Shown here in pieces: positions 56,157 through 64,000 of a stretch of DNA of 64,000 nt. The stretch is from a bacterium (GTDB lineage Bacteria > Planctomycetota > SZUA-567). Both the position numbers and the translations under genes were made by a program. Where the stretch lies: positions 28,781 through 92,780 of the forward strand of contig QKCJ01000054.1 in assembly GCA_003245715.1 (NCBI GenBank). Reading direction: 5' to 3'. The number at the start of each line of letters is the position of its first letter. The stretch's first letter is position 1. A model generated the notes under the pieces. The model saw nothing but the letters and a program-made list of their open reading frames with translations, was not told where the DNA came from and did not search any database.

Positions 56157-56231
56157 ATGACAAGGTCATTCATCTCTGGCCGCGCGGCGGTACGGGTTTG
56201 GGATAATTTCGTGTTGCGCCGCGGTAATTAA
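56157..56231 (+). CDS. Candidate 24-aa leader peptide upstream of lysA
   Basis: A short frame (ATG 56157, stop TAA 56229-56231) has GGAG 5 nt upstream and ends 13 bp before lysA. The peptide is arginine-rich (five Arg in 24 residues, including Arg-Arg near its end). Its codons 9-22 coincide with a 7-bp perfect stem, CGCGGCG (56183-56189) with CGCCGCG (56217-56223). The arrangement resembles a translated leader that could control lysA expression. It contains no Lys codon, so a classic lysine attenuator is unlikely. It may also be a chance frame. Confidence 0.4.
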   Translation: MTRSFISGRAAVRVWDNFVLRRGN

Positions 56232-56244
56232 AACAGGAGCTTAT

Positions 56245-57519
56245 ATGATCGGATTCACCTATCAGAATGATGAGCTTTTCTGCGAAGATCTGGCAGTAAA
56301 CGAGATTGTCGAGAAAGTCGGCAGCCCTGCCTATATCTACTCCAAGAAAGCTTTTCTTGACCGTTACAACATGCTGCAGCAGGCCTTCTCGGCAATTGTA
56401 GACACGACTGTCTGCTACTCCGTCAAATGCTGTTCAAATATTAATATTCTGCGTGAGCTTGCACAGGCTGGCTGCGGGTTTGATATTGTTTCAGGCGGCG
56501 AGTTGTTCCGCGTTATCAAGGCCGGCGGCGATCCGTCCAAGGTTGCTTTTGCCGGTGTTGCCAAAACTGATGTAGAGATAAAGTATGCGCTGGAGCAGGG
56601 GATCATGCTCTTTAATGTCGAGAGCGAACAGGAACTTGAAAACATCAACCGCCTTGCCGGTGAGATGGGGAAGGTAGCTCCCGTTGCCCTTCGTATCAAC
56701 CCTGATGTTGACGCCAAGACCCACGCCAAGACGACAACCGGTAAGAAGGAAAACAAGTTTGGAATTGAATTTGCCTACGCGATGCAGGTTGTTTCACGGC
56801 TCTCAAGTTTCAAGAATGTTGTCCTTAAGGGGATCGACGTTCATATCGGCAGCCCGGTCAATTCAACCGAGCCTTACGCTGAAGCGGTTGACCGTGTTCT
56901 TAATTTTATCAAGACCTGTCCTGACACAATTGAGTATGTTGATACCGGCGGCGGTTTTGGCCTTCTTTATAATGAAGAGAATGTTCCGGCTTTTGAGGAG
57001 TATGCCAAGGTTATTGCCGGGCCGGTCAAGGCTGCCGGCAAGAAACTTATTATCGAACCCGGCCGCTCAATTGCCGGTAATGCCGGTATTCTTGTCGGTG
57101 AAGTTCAGTACGTCAAGAAGACAGGAGTCAAGACCTTCTACAAGATTGACGCTGGTATGAATGACCTGATCCGTCCGGCGATGTATGACGCTTACCACTT
57201 TATCTGGCCGGTAAAATCTGAAGAGATGCCTGATTGCAAGTTGTTCCCCGAAGTTGAGGGTGACGGGCTTCTGATGCCGGCAGATGTGGTCGGGCCTATC
57301 TGTGAATCAAGTGACGTTTTCTGTAAGGGACGTCTGCTTCCGGAGCTTGAGCGTGGCGACAAGATTGCTATCTTCTCGGCTGGCGCTTACGGTTTTGCGA
57401 TGTCAAGCAGTTATAACTCACACCCCAGAAGCTGTGAGGTTCTGGTTGATGGCTCGGAATACAAGGTTATCCGCAAACGCGAAACCTGGGAAGATCTCGT
57501 TGCTGCCGAAGAACTCTAG
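56245..57519 (+). CDS. lysA: Diaminopimelate decarboxylase
   Basis: A 424-aa fold III PLP decarboxylase making lysine from meso-diaminopimelate. YSVKCCSNINIL contains the PLP Lys, GFDIVSGGELFR follows, VHIGSPVNS and VDTGGGFGLLY are the phosphate-binding segments, IEPGRSIAGNAG is the EPGR motif, and GPICESSDVF near the C-terminus carries the catalytic Cys. AGGAG lies 6 nt before the ATG. A strong terminator follows. The aspartokinase gene at 61735 supplies the same pathway. Confidence 0.95.
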   Translation: MIGFTYQNDELFCEDLAVNEIVEKVGSPAYIYSKKAFLDRYNMLQQAFSAIVDTTVCYSVKCCSNINILRELAQAGCGFDIVSGGELFRVIKAGGDPSKVAFAGVAKTDVEIKYALEQGIMLFNVESEQELENINRLAGEMGKVAPVALRINPDVDAKTHAKTTTGKKENKFGIEFAYAMQVVSRLSSFKNVVLKGIDVHIGSPVNSTEPYAEAVDRVLNFIKTCPDTIEYVDTGGGFGLLYNEENVPAFEEYAKVIAGPVKAAGKKLIIEPGRSIAGNAGILVGEVQYVKKTGVKTFYKIDAGMNDLIRPAMYDAYHFIWPVKSEEMPDCKLFPEVEGDGLLMPADVVGPICESSDVFCKGRLLPELERGDKIAIFSAGAYGFAMSSSYNSHPRSCEVLVDGSEYKVIRKRETWEDLVAAEEL

Positions 57520-57554
57520 CAACAGATAACTGCCGGACTTACTAATTAATAAAA

Positions 57555-57589
57555 AACAGCTGCTTAATTACGGGCGGCTGTTTTTTTTA
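57555..57589 (+). terminator. Intrinsic terminator after lysA
   Basis: AACAGC-t-GC pairs with GC-g-GCTGTT (57555-57582), followed by a long T run. Confidence 0.85.
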
Positions 57590-57604
57590 TTGTTTGTTCA
57601 GTTA

Positions 57605-57639
57605 ATAAAAAAAAAGGAGAAAGCAATTATGCTCTCTCC
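57605..57639 (-). terminator. Intrinsic terminator of the agmatinase-family gene
   Basis: A 10-bp stem with one wobble (57616-57625 with 57630-57639) and a 4-nt loop. On the reverse strand it is followed by T9. Confidence 0.85.
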
Positions 57640-57680
57640 CATGTAATAATTTTGAAACTCGCTTAAATAAGCAGCTATTC

Positions 57681-58592
57681 TTATTCTGCGTCTGTCTTTG
57701 GCAGCATCTTTCCGCCTGAGCAGATGTAGTTCATTGCCTTGTAGACCAGACGTGCAGCGGTGTAGTCGCTGACGATATCGCCTTCGCGTGGGCAAAGCTC
57801 AACAATATCAATTGCGGCAATGCGGCGGTGGCAGGCGATCTTCTTGAGCAGACGTGTGATCTGGTTCCAGGTGAAACCGCCCGGCTCAGGGTTGCCGACA
57901 TTAGGAACGAGTGATGGATCAAACGCTGAAAGGTCGATAGAAATATAAACTGGTGAACTGAGGGCTGAGACAATATCATCCTGCCAGTCGTCGTCTGTTG
58001 AGTGGCGCAGGTCTGACATGAAGAAGCAGTCGATGCCCTGGTCTTCATCAGCGATCAGGTCAAAAGCGCTGCGTGAAAGGCTGCGAACGCCGATCTGGCA
58101 GAGGCTGACCTTGAGACCCATCTCAAGAACCTGACGCATTGTTGTAAGGTTGTTCTCGCCGCTTTCTGCAAGGTTGAGGTCGGCGTGAGCGTCGATATGG
58201 AGGATTGACAGCTCCTGATTGCCCTTTGCTGACTGTTCGGCAAGTGCTTTAATGGCAGCCTTTGAGATCGTTCCGTCACCACCGAGGATGATCGGGACTG
58301 AGACTGCGTCAATAGCCTTGTTTACGTTGGTTGTGATCCATTCATCCATGCCGCGGCCCTGTGGTGCGGCTTCAGGTGAAAGGCAGTGGATAGCGTCTTT
58401 TGTAATCAGATCAATCCCTGTTTCTTCGTCGTAGCTTTCAATCTGGGTTGAAGCATCGATGATTGCGCGTGGAGCGGCAGCCTGACCGTCAAGGTAGGTA
58501 ACTCCGTCTTCGCACGGTGCAGGGATGATTGTGAAGAGTGATTTTTCAATTGTTGCACTCTCGTATCCAAGGAAATTTGCTGTTTCTGACAT
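57681..58592 (-). CDS. Ureohydrolase (agmatinase/arginase family)
   Basis: A 303-aa manganese ureohydrolase. I start it at 58592 (MSETANFLGYES) because AGGAG lies 8 nt upstream. ILGGDGTISKAA replaces the usual GGDHS/G with GGDGT. SILHIDAHADLN carries the DAHAD metal motif intact, and YISIDLSAFDPSLVPNVGNP gives the SxDxxxxDP motif. The Gly-Thr in place of the family's usual His in the first metal motif is notable, because that His normally binds one Mn ion. Agmatinase is the best guess by length and the GNPEPGG segment. It may feed putrescine synthesis. Confidence 0.88.
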   Translation of the reverse strand: MSETANFLGYESATIEKSLFTIIPAPCEDGVTYLDGQAAAPRAIIDASTQIESYDEETGIDLITKDAIHCLSPEAAPQGRGMDEWITTNVNKAIDAVSVPIILGGDGTISKAAIKALAEQSAKGNQELSILHIDAHADLNLAESGENNLTTMRQVLEMGLKVSLCQIGVRSLSRSAFDLIADEDQGIDCFFMSDLRHSTDDDWQDDIVSALSSPVYISIDLSAFDPSLVPNVGNPEPGGFTWNQITRLLKKIACHRRIAAIDIVELCPREGDIVSDYTAARLVYKAMNYICSGGKMLPKTDAE

Positions 58593-58658
58593 TTCGTAAG
58601 CTCCTGGGTTATTTATAAAAAACCTTCGGTAAAGATTAAACTCTCGTAAAAAATAATG

Positions 58659-58681
58659 GTTTCCACGAAATTCGCGGAAAC
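58659..58681. promoter_or_regulatory. 23-bp near-perfect palindrome (operator or terminator)
   Basis: Eleven-base arms around one central base pair, with 10 of 11 positions matching (GTTTCC..CGAA / TTCG..GGAAAC). It lies in the 153-bp gap between the ABC gene end and the agmatinase start. On the reverse strand it is followed by ATTATTTTTT. It lies upstream of neither gene but downstream of both (both are read right to left, and the palindrome is upstream of the ureohydrolase start and downstream-left of the ABC stop). It may therefore end the ABC transcript, act as an operator for the ureohydrolase gene, or both. Confidence 0.55.
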
Positions 58682-58745
58682 GCATTACTGTGTTTATAAC
58701 AAAAACAGCAGGTGATTACAAGCCGTTTTCTGAATAAATATCTGG

Positions 58746-60584
58746 CTATCTTTCCATTGAAATAGTTGACCTGAGATCCTCATCGGCTCCCTGCGGGTCA
58801 AGTGACTGATACATCAGTAGGTTAGCGTAATGGCCGTTGAGATCGACAAGCTCTTTGTGGCTGCCTTTTTCAATAATTTTACCATCCTCAAAGACCAGAA
58901 TCATATCCGCATTACGGATAGTGCTAAGGCGGTGAGCGATAACAAGTTTGGTCATTTCCTTGCTGAGGTTGTCAATTGCCCCCTGGACAAGGCGTTCTGA
59001 TTCTGAATCAAGAGCAGAGGTCGCTTCGTCAAGAACCAGTATCGACGGGTTACGCAGGATGGTACGGGCTAGGGCGATTCTCTGCTTCTGACCGCCAGAG
59101 AGCAACACTCCCTGCTCGCCGACTTCGGTATCATAGCCGTTACTGAGTTCCATGATAAAATCATGGGCGTTGGCTTTCCTGGCCGCCTCGACAACCTCTT
59201 CAAAAGGGGTATCTTTATAAGCGTGGACGATATTGTCAAAAACGCTGCCGGAGAAGAGTACCGGGCTCTGGCTGACAACACCGAGATGTTTTCTGACTGT
59301 GCGCATATCGAGACTGTCTACAGCCTTGTCATCAATTGAGACCACTCCCTGCCTGGTGCGGTAAAGGCCGAGCGCCAGATTGACAAACGTACTCTTGCCT
59401 GAGCCGGACTTGCCTACAAGGCCGATAGTCATTCCCGGCTTGATGTCGATATTGACATTTTTAAGCACAGGTTTTGAGTCATTTTCATAGGAGAATGAGA
59501 CATCGGCAAACTTGATGGCACCCTTGACCTCGTCTACCCGGCGCTTGCCCTGATTGTATTCGATATCAGGCGCTTCAAGGATTTCCTGAATACTGCTGAC
59601 AGACTCGGTAAAAAGGACAATCTGCGGGTATAAGTTGAGCAATACGGTAAATTGCCCCATAACCTGTGCAATATAGGCCGTAAAGACCATCATTTCGCCA
59701 AAAGTAATGCTTTTATTAATAACACTGATTGCGCAGATTGCTATTACTATATAGTTAAAGGTGTTCATGCAGAGGTTGTTGGCCGTCAGGAAGCTGCAGC
59801 TTGCTGCCTCGGCTTCAATGGTTTTCTCCATGACCATCTCAGAGCCGTTATTGACCTTGCAGCTCTCAAAACCTTCATGTCCGTGCATACGGGCAAGCAG
59901 GGCGGACTGGAGAAAGTTTCCGACTATTGAACTGAGGTTCTCCTTGGCTTTACGGGCCATGAACTGGTTATAGCGCATCTGTTTCTGGAAAATATGTTTC
60001 ACACCCTGAAATACCGGTACAAAACAGAGTACGATTAGCAGCACCTTCCAGTTTATCCAAGCCAGAACCGCAATGCCGAAGCCCATAACCCCAAGCATGC
60101 TTATTAATGACGAAGAAACCATTGAGGCGAAGTTCTGGATATTGTCAACATCAGTCATGATCTTTGAGTAATAGCGCCCAGTCGGGTTCTGGTTGTGGTA
60201 AGAGAGCGAGAGAACCTGCAGACGTCTGATAATGGCGTTACGGATGTCGCGCGAAACAAGCGTTAACACTTTCAGCAAGGCAACGCGGAATGAGCAGAAA
60301 AACAGCACATTAAATGTCACCAGGATGATTACCGCAACCAGTGACCAGAGGATCGCCCCAACATTGCCCGAGGGGACAAAGTAGTCATAGATAATCATCG
60401 GAATCAGCGGCAGCATGACAAACGGAATAATGTCAGTGATATGGAAGAAAATAGCCCACGCTGCCATTATTTTATATTCACGAAGGTACCCCCAGATGAA
60501 GCATAGCCCATCATACATACTGCAATATCGCTTATTCCGTGCTTCCGCCTGTAGCGCAGCGTCGGAAACAATGTGCGCAGCCAT
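58746..60584 (-). CDS. ABC transporter, fused permease and ATPase (exporter type)
   Basis: A 612-aa half-transporter. Residues about 35-320 form the six-helix exporter permease. The C-terminal ATPase has Walker A GLVGKSGSGKSTF (about 395), Q-loop VVSQSP, signature LLSGGQKQR, Walker B SILVLDEATSALD and the switch His in IAHRLST. The ATG at 60584 lies 1 bp after the stop of the HlyD gene. Two copies would form the active exporter. With the HlyD adaptor upstream it probably exports a lipid, peptide or drug-like compound; no peptidase C39 domain is present. Confidence 0.93.
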   Translation of the reverse strand: MAAHIVSDAALQAEARNKRYCSMYDGLCFIWGYLREYKIMAAWAIFFHITDIIPFVMLPLIPMIIYDYFVPSGNVGAILWSLVAVIILVTFNVLFFCSFRVALLKVLTLVSRDIRNAIIRRLQVLSLSYHNQNPTGRYYSKIMTDVDNIQNFASMVSSSLISMLGVMGFGIAVLAWINWKVLLIVLCFVPVFQGVKHIFQKQMRYNQFMARKAKENLSSIVGNFLQSALLARMHGHEGFESCKVNNGSEMVMEKTIEAEAASCSFLTANNLCMNTFNYIVIAICAISVINKSITFGEMMVFTAYIAQVMGQFTVLLNLYPQIVLFTESVSSIQEILEAPDIEYNQGKRRVDEVKGAIKFADVSFSYENDSKPVLKNVNIDIKPGMTIGLVGKSGSGKSTFVNLALGLYRTRQGVVSIDDKAVDSLDMRTVRKHLGVVSQSPVLFSGSVFDNIVHAYKDTPFEEVVEAARKANAHDFIMELSNGYDTEVGEQGVLLSGGQKQRIALARTILRNPSILVLDEATSALDSESERLVQGAIDNLSKEMTKLVIAHRLSTIRNADMILVFEDGKIIEKGSHKELVDLNGHYANLLMYQSLDPQGADEDLRSTISMER

Positions 60585-60585
60585 T

Positions 60586-61425
60586 TTATTTGCCTTTTTT
60601 ATTGTCACCAAGAAGAAGTGCGTATAAAGGTTGTTTCTCTACGATGATTTCACATTGGGCCGTACTTCCGACTTTAAGAATTTCAGCGCCTTTGCCGGTA
60701 ACTTTGATTTTTGTCTCAAAAACTGGCTCTTTGGTTGTGTGTGATGCATAAGCATCGAAGGTCTTTACCACACCGGTGTAGATCTCAAATGTAAAATAAT
60801 TATATAAATTGGATTTTATTGCAACCTTTTGTCCTAATTGCAGATATGGGAATCTCGCCTCCGGGACATTGCAACGGACAATTTTTTCGTCCATTGCCGA
60901 CAGCGCAACAATGGGCGTTCCGATATCCACTTTTTCAGACTTTTTGACCATTACTTCAGTAATCTTGCCATCAAATGGCGCGCGTACTGTCAGCCGGTCA
61001 ATCTGCTGTTTGAGTGATTTGATCTCAATTTCCAGAATTTTTGCCTGATTCTCATAGGTCTTGGCTGAAAGGCCGGACTGGGCGCCCTTATTCTTAAGGT
61101 TGCTATAGACCTCGGCCTTTTCCTTCGCCAGATCATACTGGCTCTGGGTTCTCTCCAGCTCAACCCGCCAGTTGCCAAGATCCTCCAGCTCAACCAGAGC
61201 CTCGCCGTGTTTGACGCTCTGCCCCGGCTTTACCAGAACAGTCTTGACCAGCTTATCCTCAAGCGCTGAGCGCATGATAAGGTGGTTATCGCTCTCAATG
61301 ATTCCATTGACAACGATTCTGTCCTCGATTTTAATGAATATCAGGGCAATGATAACAGCAGGTAAGAACGCAATACTTGCGATTTGGGAAGCGCGATAAT
61401 ACGCTTTTGTCGTGAATATCTTCAT
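60586..61425 (-). CDS. HlyD family membrane-fusion adaptor
   Basis: A 279-aa adaptor with one membrane helix (about residues 15-33). The lipoyl-like motif is split: LVKPGQSVKHGEALVELED and, after a coiled-coil hairpin (about 95-135), LTVRAPFDGKITEVMVKKSE. A beta-barrel domain (about 175-260) follows. It is compact for the family. GGGGAGGAG lies just before the ATG. It is cotranscribed with the ABC gene, one base apart. No outer-membrane channel gene is adjacent. Confidence 0.9.
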   Translation of the reverse strand: MKIFTTKAYYRASQIASIAFLPAVIIALIFIKIEDRIVVNGIIESDNHLIMRSALEDKLVKTVLVKPGQSVKHGEALVELEDLGNWRVELERTQSQYDLAKEKAEVYSNLKNKGAQSGLSAKTYENQAKILEIEIKSLKQQIDRLTVRAPFDGKITEVMVKKSEKVDIGTPIVALSAMDEKIVRCNVPEARFPYLQLGQKVAIKSNLYNYFTFEIYTGVVKTFDAYASHTTKEPVFETKIKVTGKGAEILKVGSTAQCEIIVEKQPLYALLLGDNKKGK

Positions 61426-61734
61426 AATCTCCTCCCCTTTATTTTAATTAAATAGGTGGGAGGTACGTGGTTGAAAATTTAAAAAATGTTGCACAAACAG
61501 TACGTAAACCGTAAAAACCTTTATTTCGGTTACATTACCCATTATATTTTGGTAGTCAACAATAAGATACCTTTTTTTTTGCCTTTTTTTGTAAATATTT
61601 GCCCCATTAGTCCTTTCTTCTTGAAAATACCGCAAATATCAATAACCTATTATGTCCAGAAATACTTAGACGATTTTAAAACGCCCGTGACAAAATGAGG
61701 GCATAAATAAAATAATAATTGGAGGAGTTATAGA
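61426..61734. other. Divergent intergenic region between the exporter genes and lysC
   Basis: A 309-bp AT-rich gap holding both promoters, with several T or A runs. A short GCCC..GGGC hairpin lies near 61683-61702, about 30 bp before the lysC start. I see no lysine-riboswitch core, coding frame or RNA gene. Confidence 0.45.
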
Positions 61735-63066
61735 ATGATCGTTATGAAGTTTGGCGGAACCAGTGTTGGTACTGCCGCGAGTATCCGTGCAACCTGTGAG
61801 ATTATCAAGTCACGCCTTGACCGTAAGCCTTTTGTTGTTGTTTCAGCACACAACAGCCCGACTTGCCGCATGACTGACACTCTGCTTAAATCTGCAGACG
61901 CAGCCCTTGCCGGAAACCCTGACCCCTCAGAAGTCATCGCCCTGCAGCGCGGTGTCTGCTCTGATCTGGGACTTGACCATTCACTCGTTGACGACCTGCT
62001 TGAGCGTTTTTCAAATCTTCTGCAGGGTATTGCCATGATCGGCGAGATCTCTCCGCGTACTCTGGATCTTGTCATGAGTTTTGGCGAGAGAATGTCCCAC
62101 CGCGTTGTTTCAAAGGTTCTCAATGACGAATTCGGCATCAGGTCAGATGCTGTTTCCTCTATGGATCTTGGTCTGCTTACTGACGGCATCTTCGGTGAGA
62201 GTCAGCCTGATGAGTCTTGTTACGCTGAAGTTAAGAAGAACGTCGAGTCATACGGTGATTCAGTGATTATCACTACCGGATTTCTTGGCAAGGGGCCGGA
62301 CGGTCACATTACAACCCTTGGCCGCGGCGGTTCAGACTACTCTGCGACAATTTTCGGCGCGGCTGTCGGTGCTGCGGAAGTTGAAATCTGGACTGATGTT
62401 GACGGTGTTATGACCGCCGACCCCAAGAGCGCTCCGGAAGCAACAAGTGTCTCCGAGCTTTCCTTTGCCGAAGCGTCTGAACTTTCATGGTACGGGGCAA
62501 AGGTTCTGCACCCGGCAACCATGATCCCTTCACAGAAATTCGGTATCCCGGTGCGCGTTCTCAATACCCATAACTGTTCTGCTCCGGGCACTCTGATTCA
62601 TGATGACGTTGCCAAAAGCACCGCAATTGCCAAGAGTATCGCCCACAAGAAGCAGATCAACATGGTTACAATTACCTCATCTCGTATGCTTGGCATGCCC
62701 GGTTTCATGGCCAAGGTCTTCGAGGTTTGCAGCCGCCACCAGCTTGACATCCATATGATTGCTACTTCTGAAGTCTCAATCACCCTGACAATTCCCAAGG
62801 ATTCAAACCTCAAGGAAGCCGCAGAAGAGCTGAAAAAATACGGCGAAGTTGTTGTTGAGCATAACAAGGCGATCGTCTGCATTGTCGGCGCTGAAATGGC
62901 TGGTGTTCCCGGTGTTGCATCAAAGGTAACGACAGCTCTGGCCAAGGCCGGGGTTAATATCCACATGATTTCTCAGGGCGCAACAGAAATCAATATTGCG
63001 CTTCTGGTTGAGCAGGATGATGCCGAGAAGTCGGTTAAAGCGCTGCACGCGGAGCTATTTGCCTGA
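61735..63066 (+). CDS. lysC: Aspartate kinase
   Basis: A 443-aa aspartokinase, first step to lysine, threonine and methionine. VMKFGGTSVGTAASI at the N-terminus is the kinase motif, SFGERMSHRVVSKVL, TTLGRGGSDYSATIFG and VEIWTDVDGVMTADP are the catalytic core. Two C-terminal ACT domains (about 300-443, including ITSSRMLGMPGFMAKVF and VPGVASKVTTALAKAGVN) bind feedback amino acids. GGAGGAG lies about 9 nt upstream. The protein is monofunctional, with no homoserine dehydrogenase fusion. Confidence 0.95.
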   Translation: MIVMKFGGTSVGTAASIRATCEIIKSRLDRKPFVVVSAHNSPTCRMTDTLLKSADAALAGNPDPSEVIALQRGVCSDLGLDHSLVDDLLERFSNLLQGIAMIGEISPRTLDLVMSFGERMSHRVVSKVLNDEFGIRSDAVSSMDLGLLTDGIFGESQPDESCYAEVKKNVESYGDSVIITTGFLGKGPDGHITTLGRGGSDYSATIFGAAVGAAEVEIWTDVDGVMTADPKSAPEATSVSELSFAEASELSWYGAKVLHPATMIPSQKFGIPVRVLNTHNCSAPGTLIHDDVAKSTAIAKSIAHKKQINMVTITSSRMLGMPGFMAKVFEVCSRHQLDIHMIATSEVSITLTIPKDSNLKEAAEELKKYGEVVVEHNKAIVCIVGAEMAGVPGVASKVTTALAKAGVNIHMISQGATEINIALLVEQDDAEKSVKALHAELFA

Positions 63067-63097
63067 TAAACTCTTTTTAATGAAGAGACATTAAAAT

Positions 63098-63844
63098 ATG
63101 AAAATAGCACTTATCTCAGATATTCACGCTAACCTCGCTGCTCTTGAGGCGGTTCTGGCTGATATAACCGAAGTTGGCGTGGATGAGATATACTGCCTTG
63201 GGGATACGGTCGGGTACGGGCCAAAGCCTGTCGAGTGCCTGCAGCTTGTGCAGAAACACTGCAAGGTTGTTCTGATGGGTAATCACGAGCATGCCGTCCT
63301 TCATGGTGCGGATAATTTTACCCCTCTGGCGGCAAAGGCTCTGGACTGGACCTCGGCGCGGCTTCGCGACAGGCATATACTTGATTTTCTCTCTTCGCTC
63401 AAGCCCAGCTACCGCGAGGATGATATTGTTTACGTCCATGCAAGTATCAAGGACCCGATCAATGATTATGTCCGCGAGGCTGACAGCCCGTGGATGTATT
63501 ACCAGCTTGTGAATACCCTCAGGCGCGATTTCAAGGGTATCAGGCTGTGCTTTGTCGGGCATAACCACCGCACCTTTCTGGGAACTGAGCTAGGCTATAT
63601 TTTCCCTAATTATGAATGCGTCCCTCCGCGTACATCCTTTAACATGGAAGGGCAGAAGGCGTATATTGCCATTGGCTCTGTAGGACAGCCCAGAAATGGT
63701 GATCCGCGCGCTTCCTGGGTTTTGTGGGACGGGGTCAGTGTCGATTACCACCGGGTCGAGTATAACTGGCGTGAGACGGCAGGGCTGATTCTTGAGTATG
63801 GCTTGCCGGGATTTCTGGCTGAGCGTCTTGAGCATGGTCAGTAG
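63098..63844 (+). CDS. Calcineurin-like metallophosphoesterase
   Basis: A 248-aa phosphoesterase. Metal-binding motifs run in order: ISDIHANLAALEAVL (D-x-H), YCLGDTVGYGPKP (GD), MGNHEHAV (GNHE), YVHASIKDP (H) and VGHNHRTF (GHxH). This subtype (Dxxx-YfcE/prpE-like) hydrolyses phosphodiesters or protein phosphates; the substrate is unknown. It starts 31 bp after lysC and may be cotranscribed. Confidence 0.92.
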   Translation: MKIALISDIHANLAALEAVLADITEVGVDEIYCLGDTVGYGPKPVECLQLVQKHCKVVLMGNHEHAVLHGADNFTPLAAKALDWTSARLRDRHILDFLSSLKPSYREDDIVYVHASIKDPINDYVREADSPWMYYQLVNTLRRDFKGIRLCFVGHNHRTFLGTELGYIFPNYECVPPRTSFNMEGQKAYIAIGSVGQPRNGDPRASWVLWDGVSVDYHRVEYNWRETAGLILEYGLPGFLAERLEHGQ

Positions 63845-63938
63845 ATTCAGCGGGGCAATTTGAGGGGCAGGCGATATTTGGCGACATTATAATATAATAT
63901 ATTTAATTTTACGGTTAATCTGAAAGAGGTTTTCGCTA

Positions 63939-64000
63939 ATGATGGCAATTATTGATACCGTTTGGAGTATTGCGGTAATTGTTCTGGCTTTTTCTGTACT
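63939..64000 (+). CDS. N-terminus of a membrane protein (cut by window edge)
   Basis: An open frame from ATG 63939 (or 63942) with GAAAGAGG about 9 nt upstream runs off the right edge. The 20 visible residues (MMAIIDTVWSIAVIVLAFSV) are a hydrophobic membrane segment. A SecG-like or other small membrane protein is possible; too little is visible to say. Confidence 0.6.
   Translation, partial: MMAIIDTVWSIAVIVLAFSV

Noticed and set aside
61426..61734. A lysine riboswitch upstream of lysC
   Set aside because: The gap lacks the multi-helix GC-rich core. Only one short hairpin near 61690 is visible.
1..64000. tRNA, rRNA, CRISPR arrays, insertion sequences or phage genes
   Set aside because: No cloverleaf-like segment, regularly spaced repeat, transposase motif or integrase motif was seen on either strand.

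Overview
The window looks like a chromosomal segment of a free-living or gut-associated member of the PVC superphylum, most probably Lentisphaerota (Victivallis/Lentisphaera-like). This is inferred from protein style, not from a marker gene. The evidence is two prepilin-type proteins carrying the H-X9-DG motif, each sitting beside a very large secreted glycosidase-like protein, plus a GntR/LacI-type regulator fusion, a TrpB2-type tryptophan synthase beta chain and a CheY-DUF2225 protein. I saw no rRNA, tRNA, transposase, phage gene or CRISPR array. Gene density is high and coding style is even, so nothing marks a recently acquired island.

Layout. 1-3151 is the N-terminal part of a giant membrane sensor with three tandem solute-binding domains, cut by the window edge. 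3558-12883 is a carbohydrate or peptide-degradation region: a CocE-type hydrolase behind a 7-bp tandem repeat, a divergent AraC regulator, a 1119-aa secreted clan GH-A-like glycosidase, a small secreted protein, a prepilin-type protein and a GH63-like glycosidase. 13004-14987 holds a receiver-DUF2225 protein and a STAS protein. 15133-23667 is a forward run argB-argD-argF-(HD-GYP response regulator)-rph-rdgB-ROK kinase-lepA. It meets head-on, with no spacer, a reverse run gcvPB-lipoprotein-argJ-hybrid histidine kinase (30234-23668).

30580-38253 runs forward: a nitrogenase-associated ArsC-like protein, metE with a structured leader, a PilJ-MCP-hemerythrin aerotaxis-type receptor, a secreted esterase behind a G9 tract, and trpB2. 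38401-40883 (reverse) pairs a tandem class II aldolase-like protein with an iron alcohol dehydrogenase, suggesting fucose/rhamnose-type sugar catabolism. 41328-44402 is a second hybrid kinase. 44428-51494 (reverse) is a second glycan-type module: a GntR/LacI repressor with its own palindromic operator, a prepilin-type protein, a 1464-aa secreted protein with a malectin-like end, and a 262-aa secreted protein. The rest is housekeeping: hsp20, HIT hydrolase, leuB, a secreted lectin-like protein, lysA (with a possible leader peptide), an agmatinase-family protein, an ABC exporter with its HlyD adaptor, lysC, a metallophosphoesterase and the start of a membrane protein.

How it works together. Acetyl-cycle arginine synthesis (ArgJ, B, D, F), lysine synthesis (LysC, LysA), leucine (LeuB), methionine (MetE) and tryptophan (TrpB2) point to a largely prototrophic cell. 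The two glycan modules share a plan: a dedicated regulator, a prepilin-type protein and a giant exported enzyme. This is the most interesting recurrent architecture here. Both arginine gene runs carry a signal-transduction gene at or near the end: an HD-GYP output in one, and a hybrid kinase with an HPt domain in the other.
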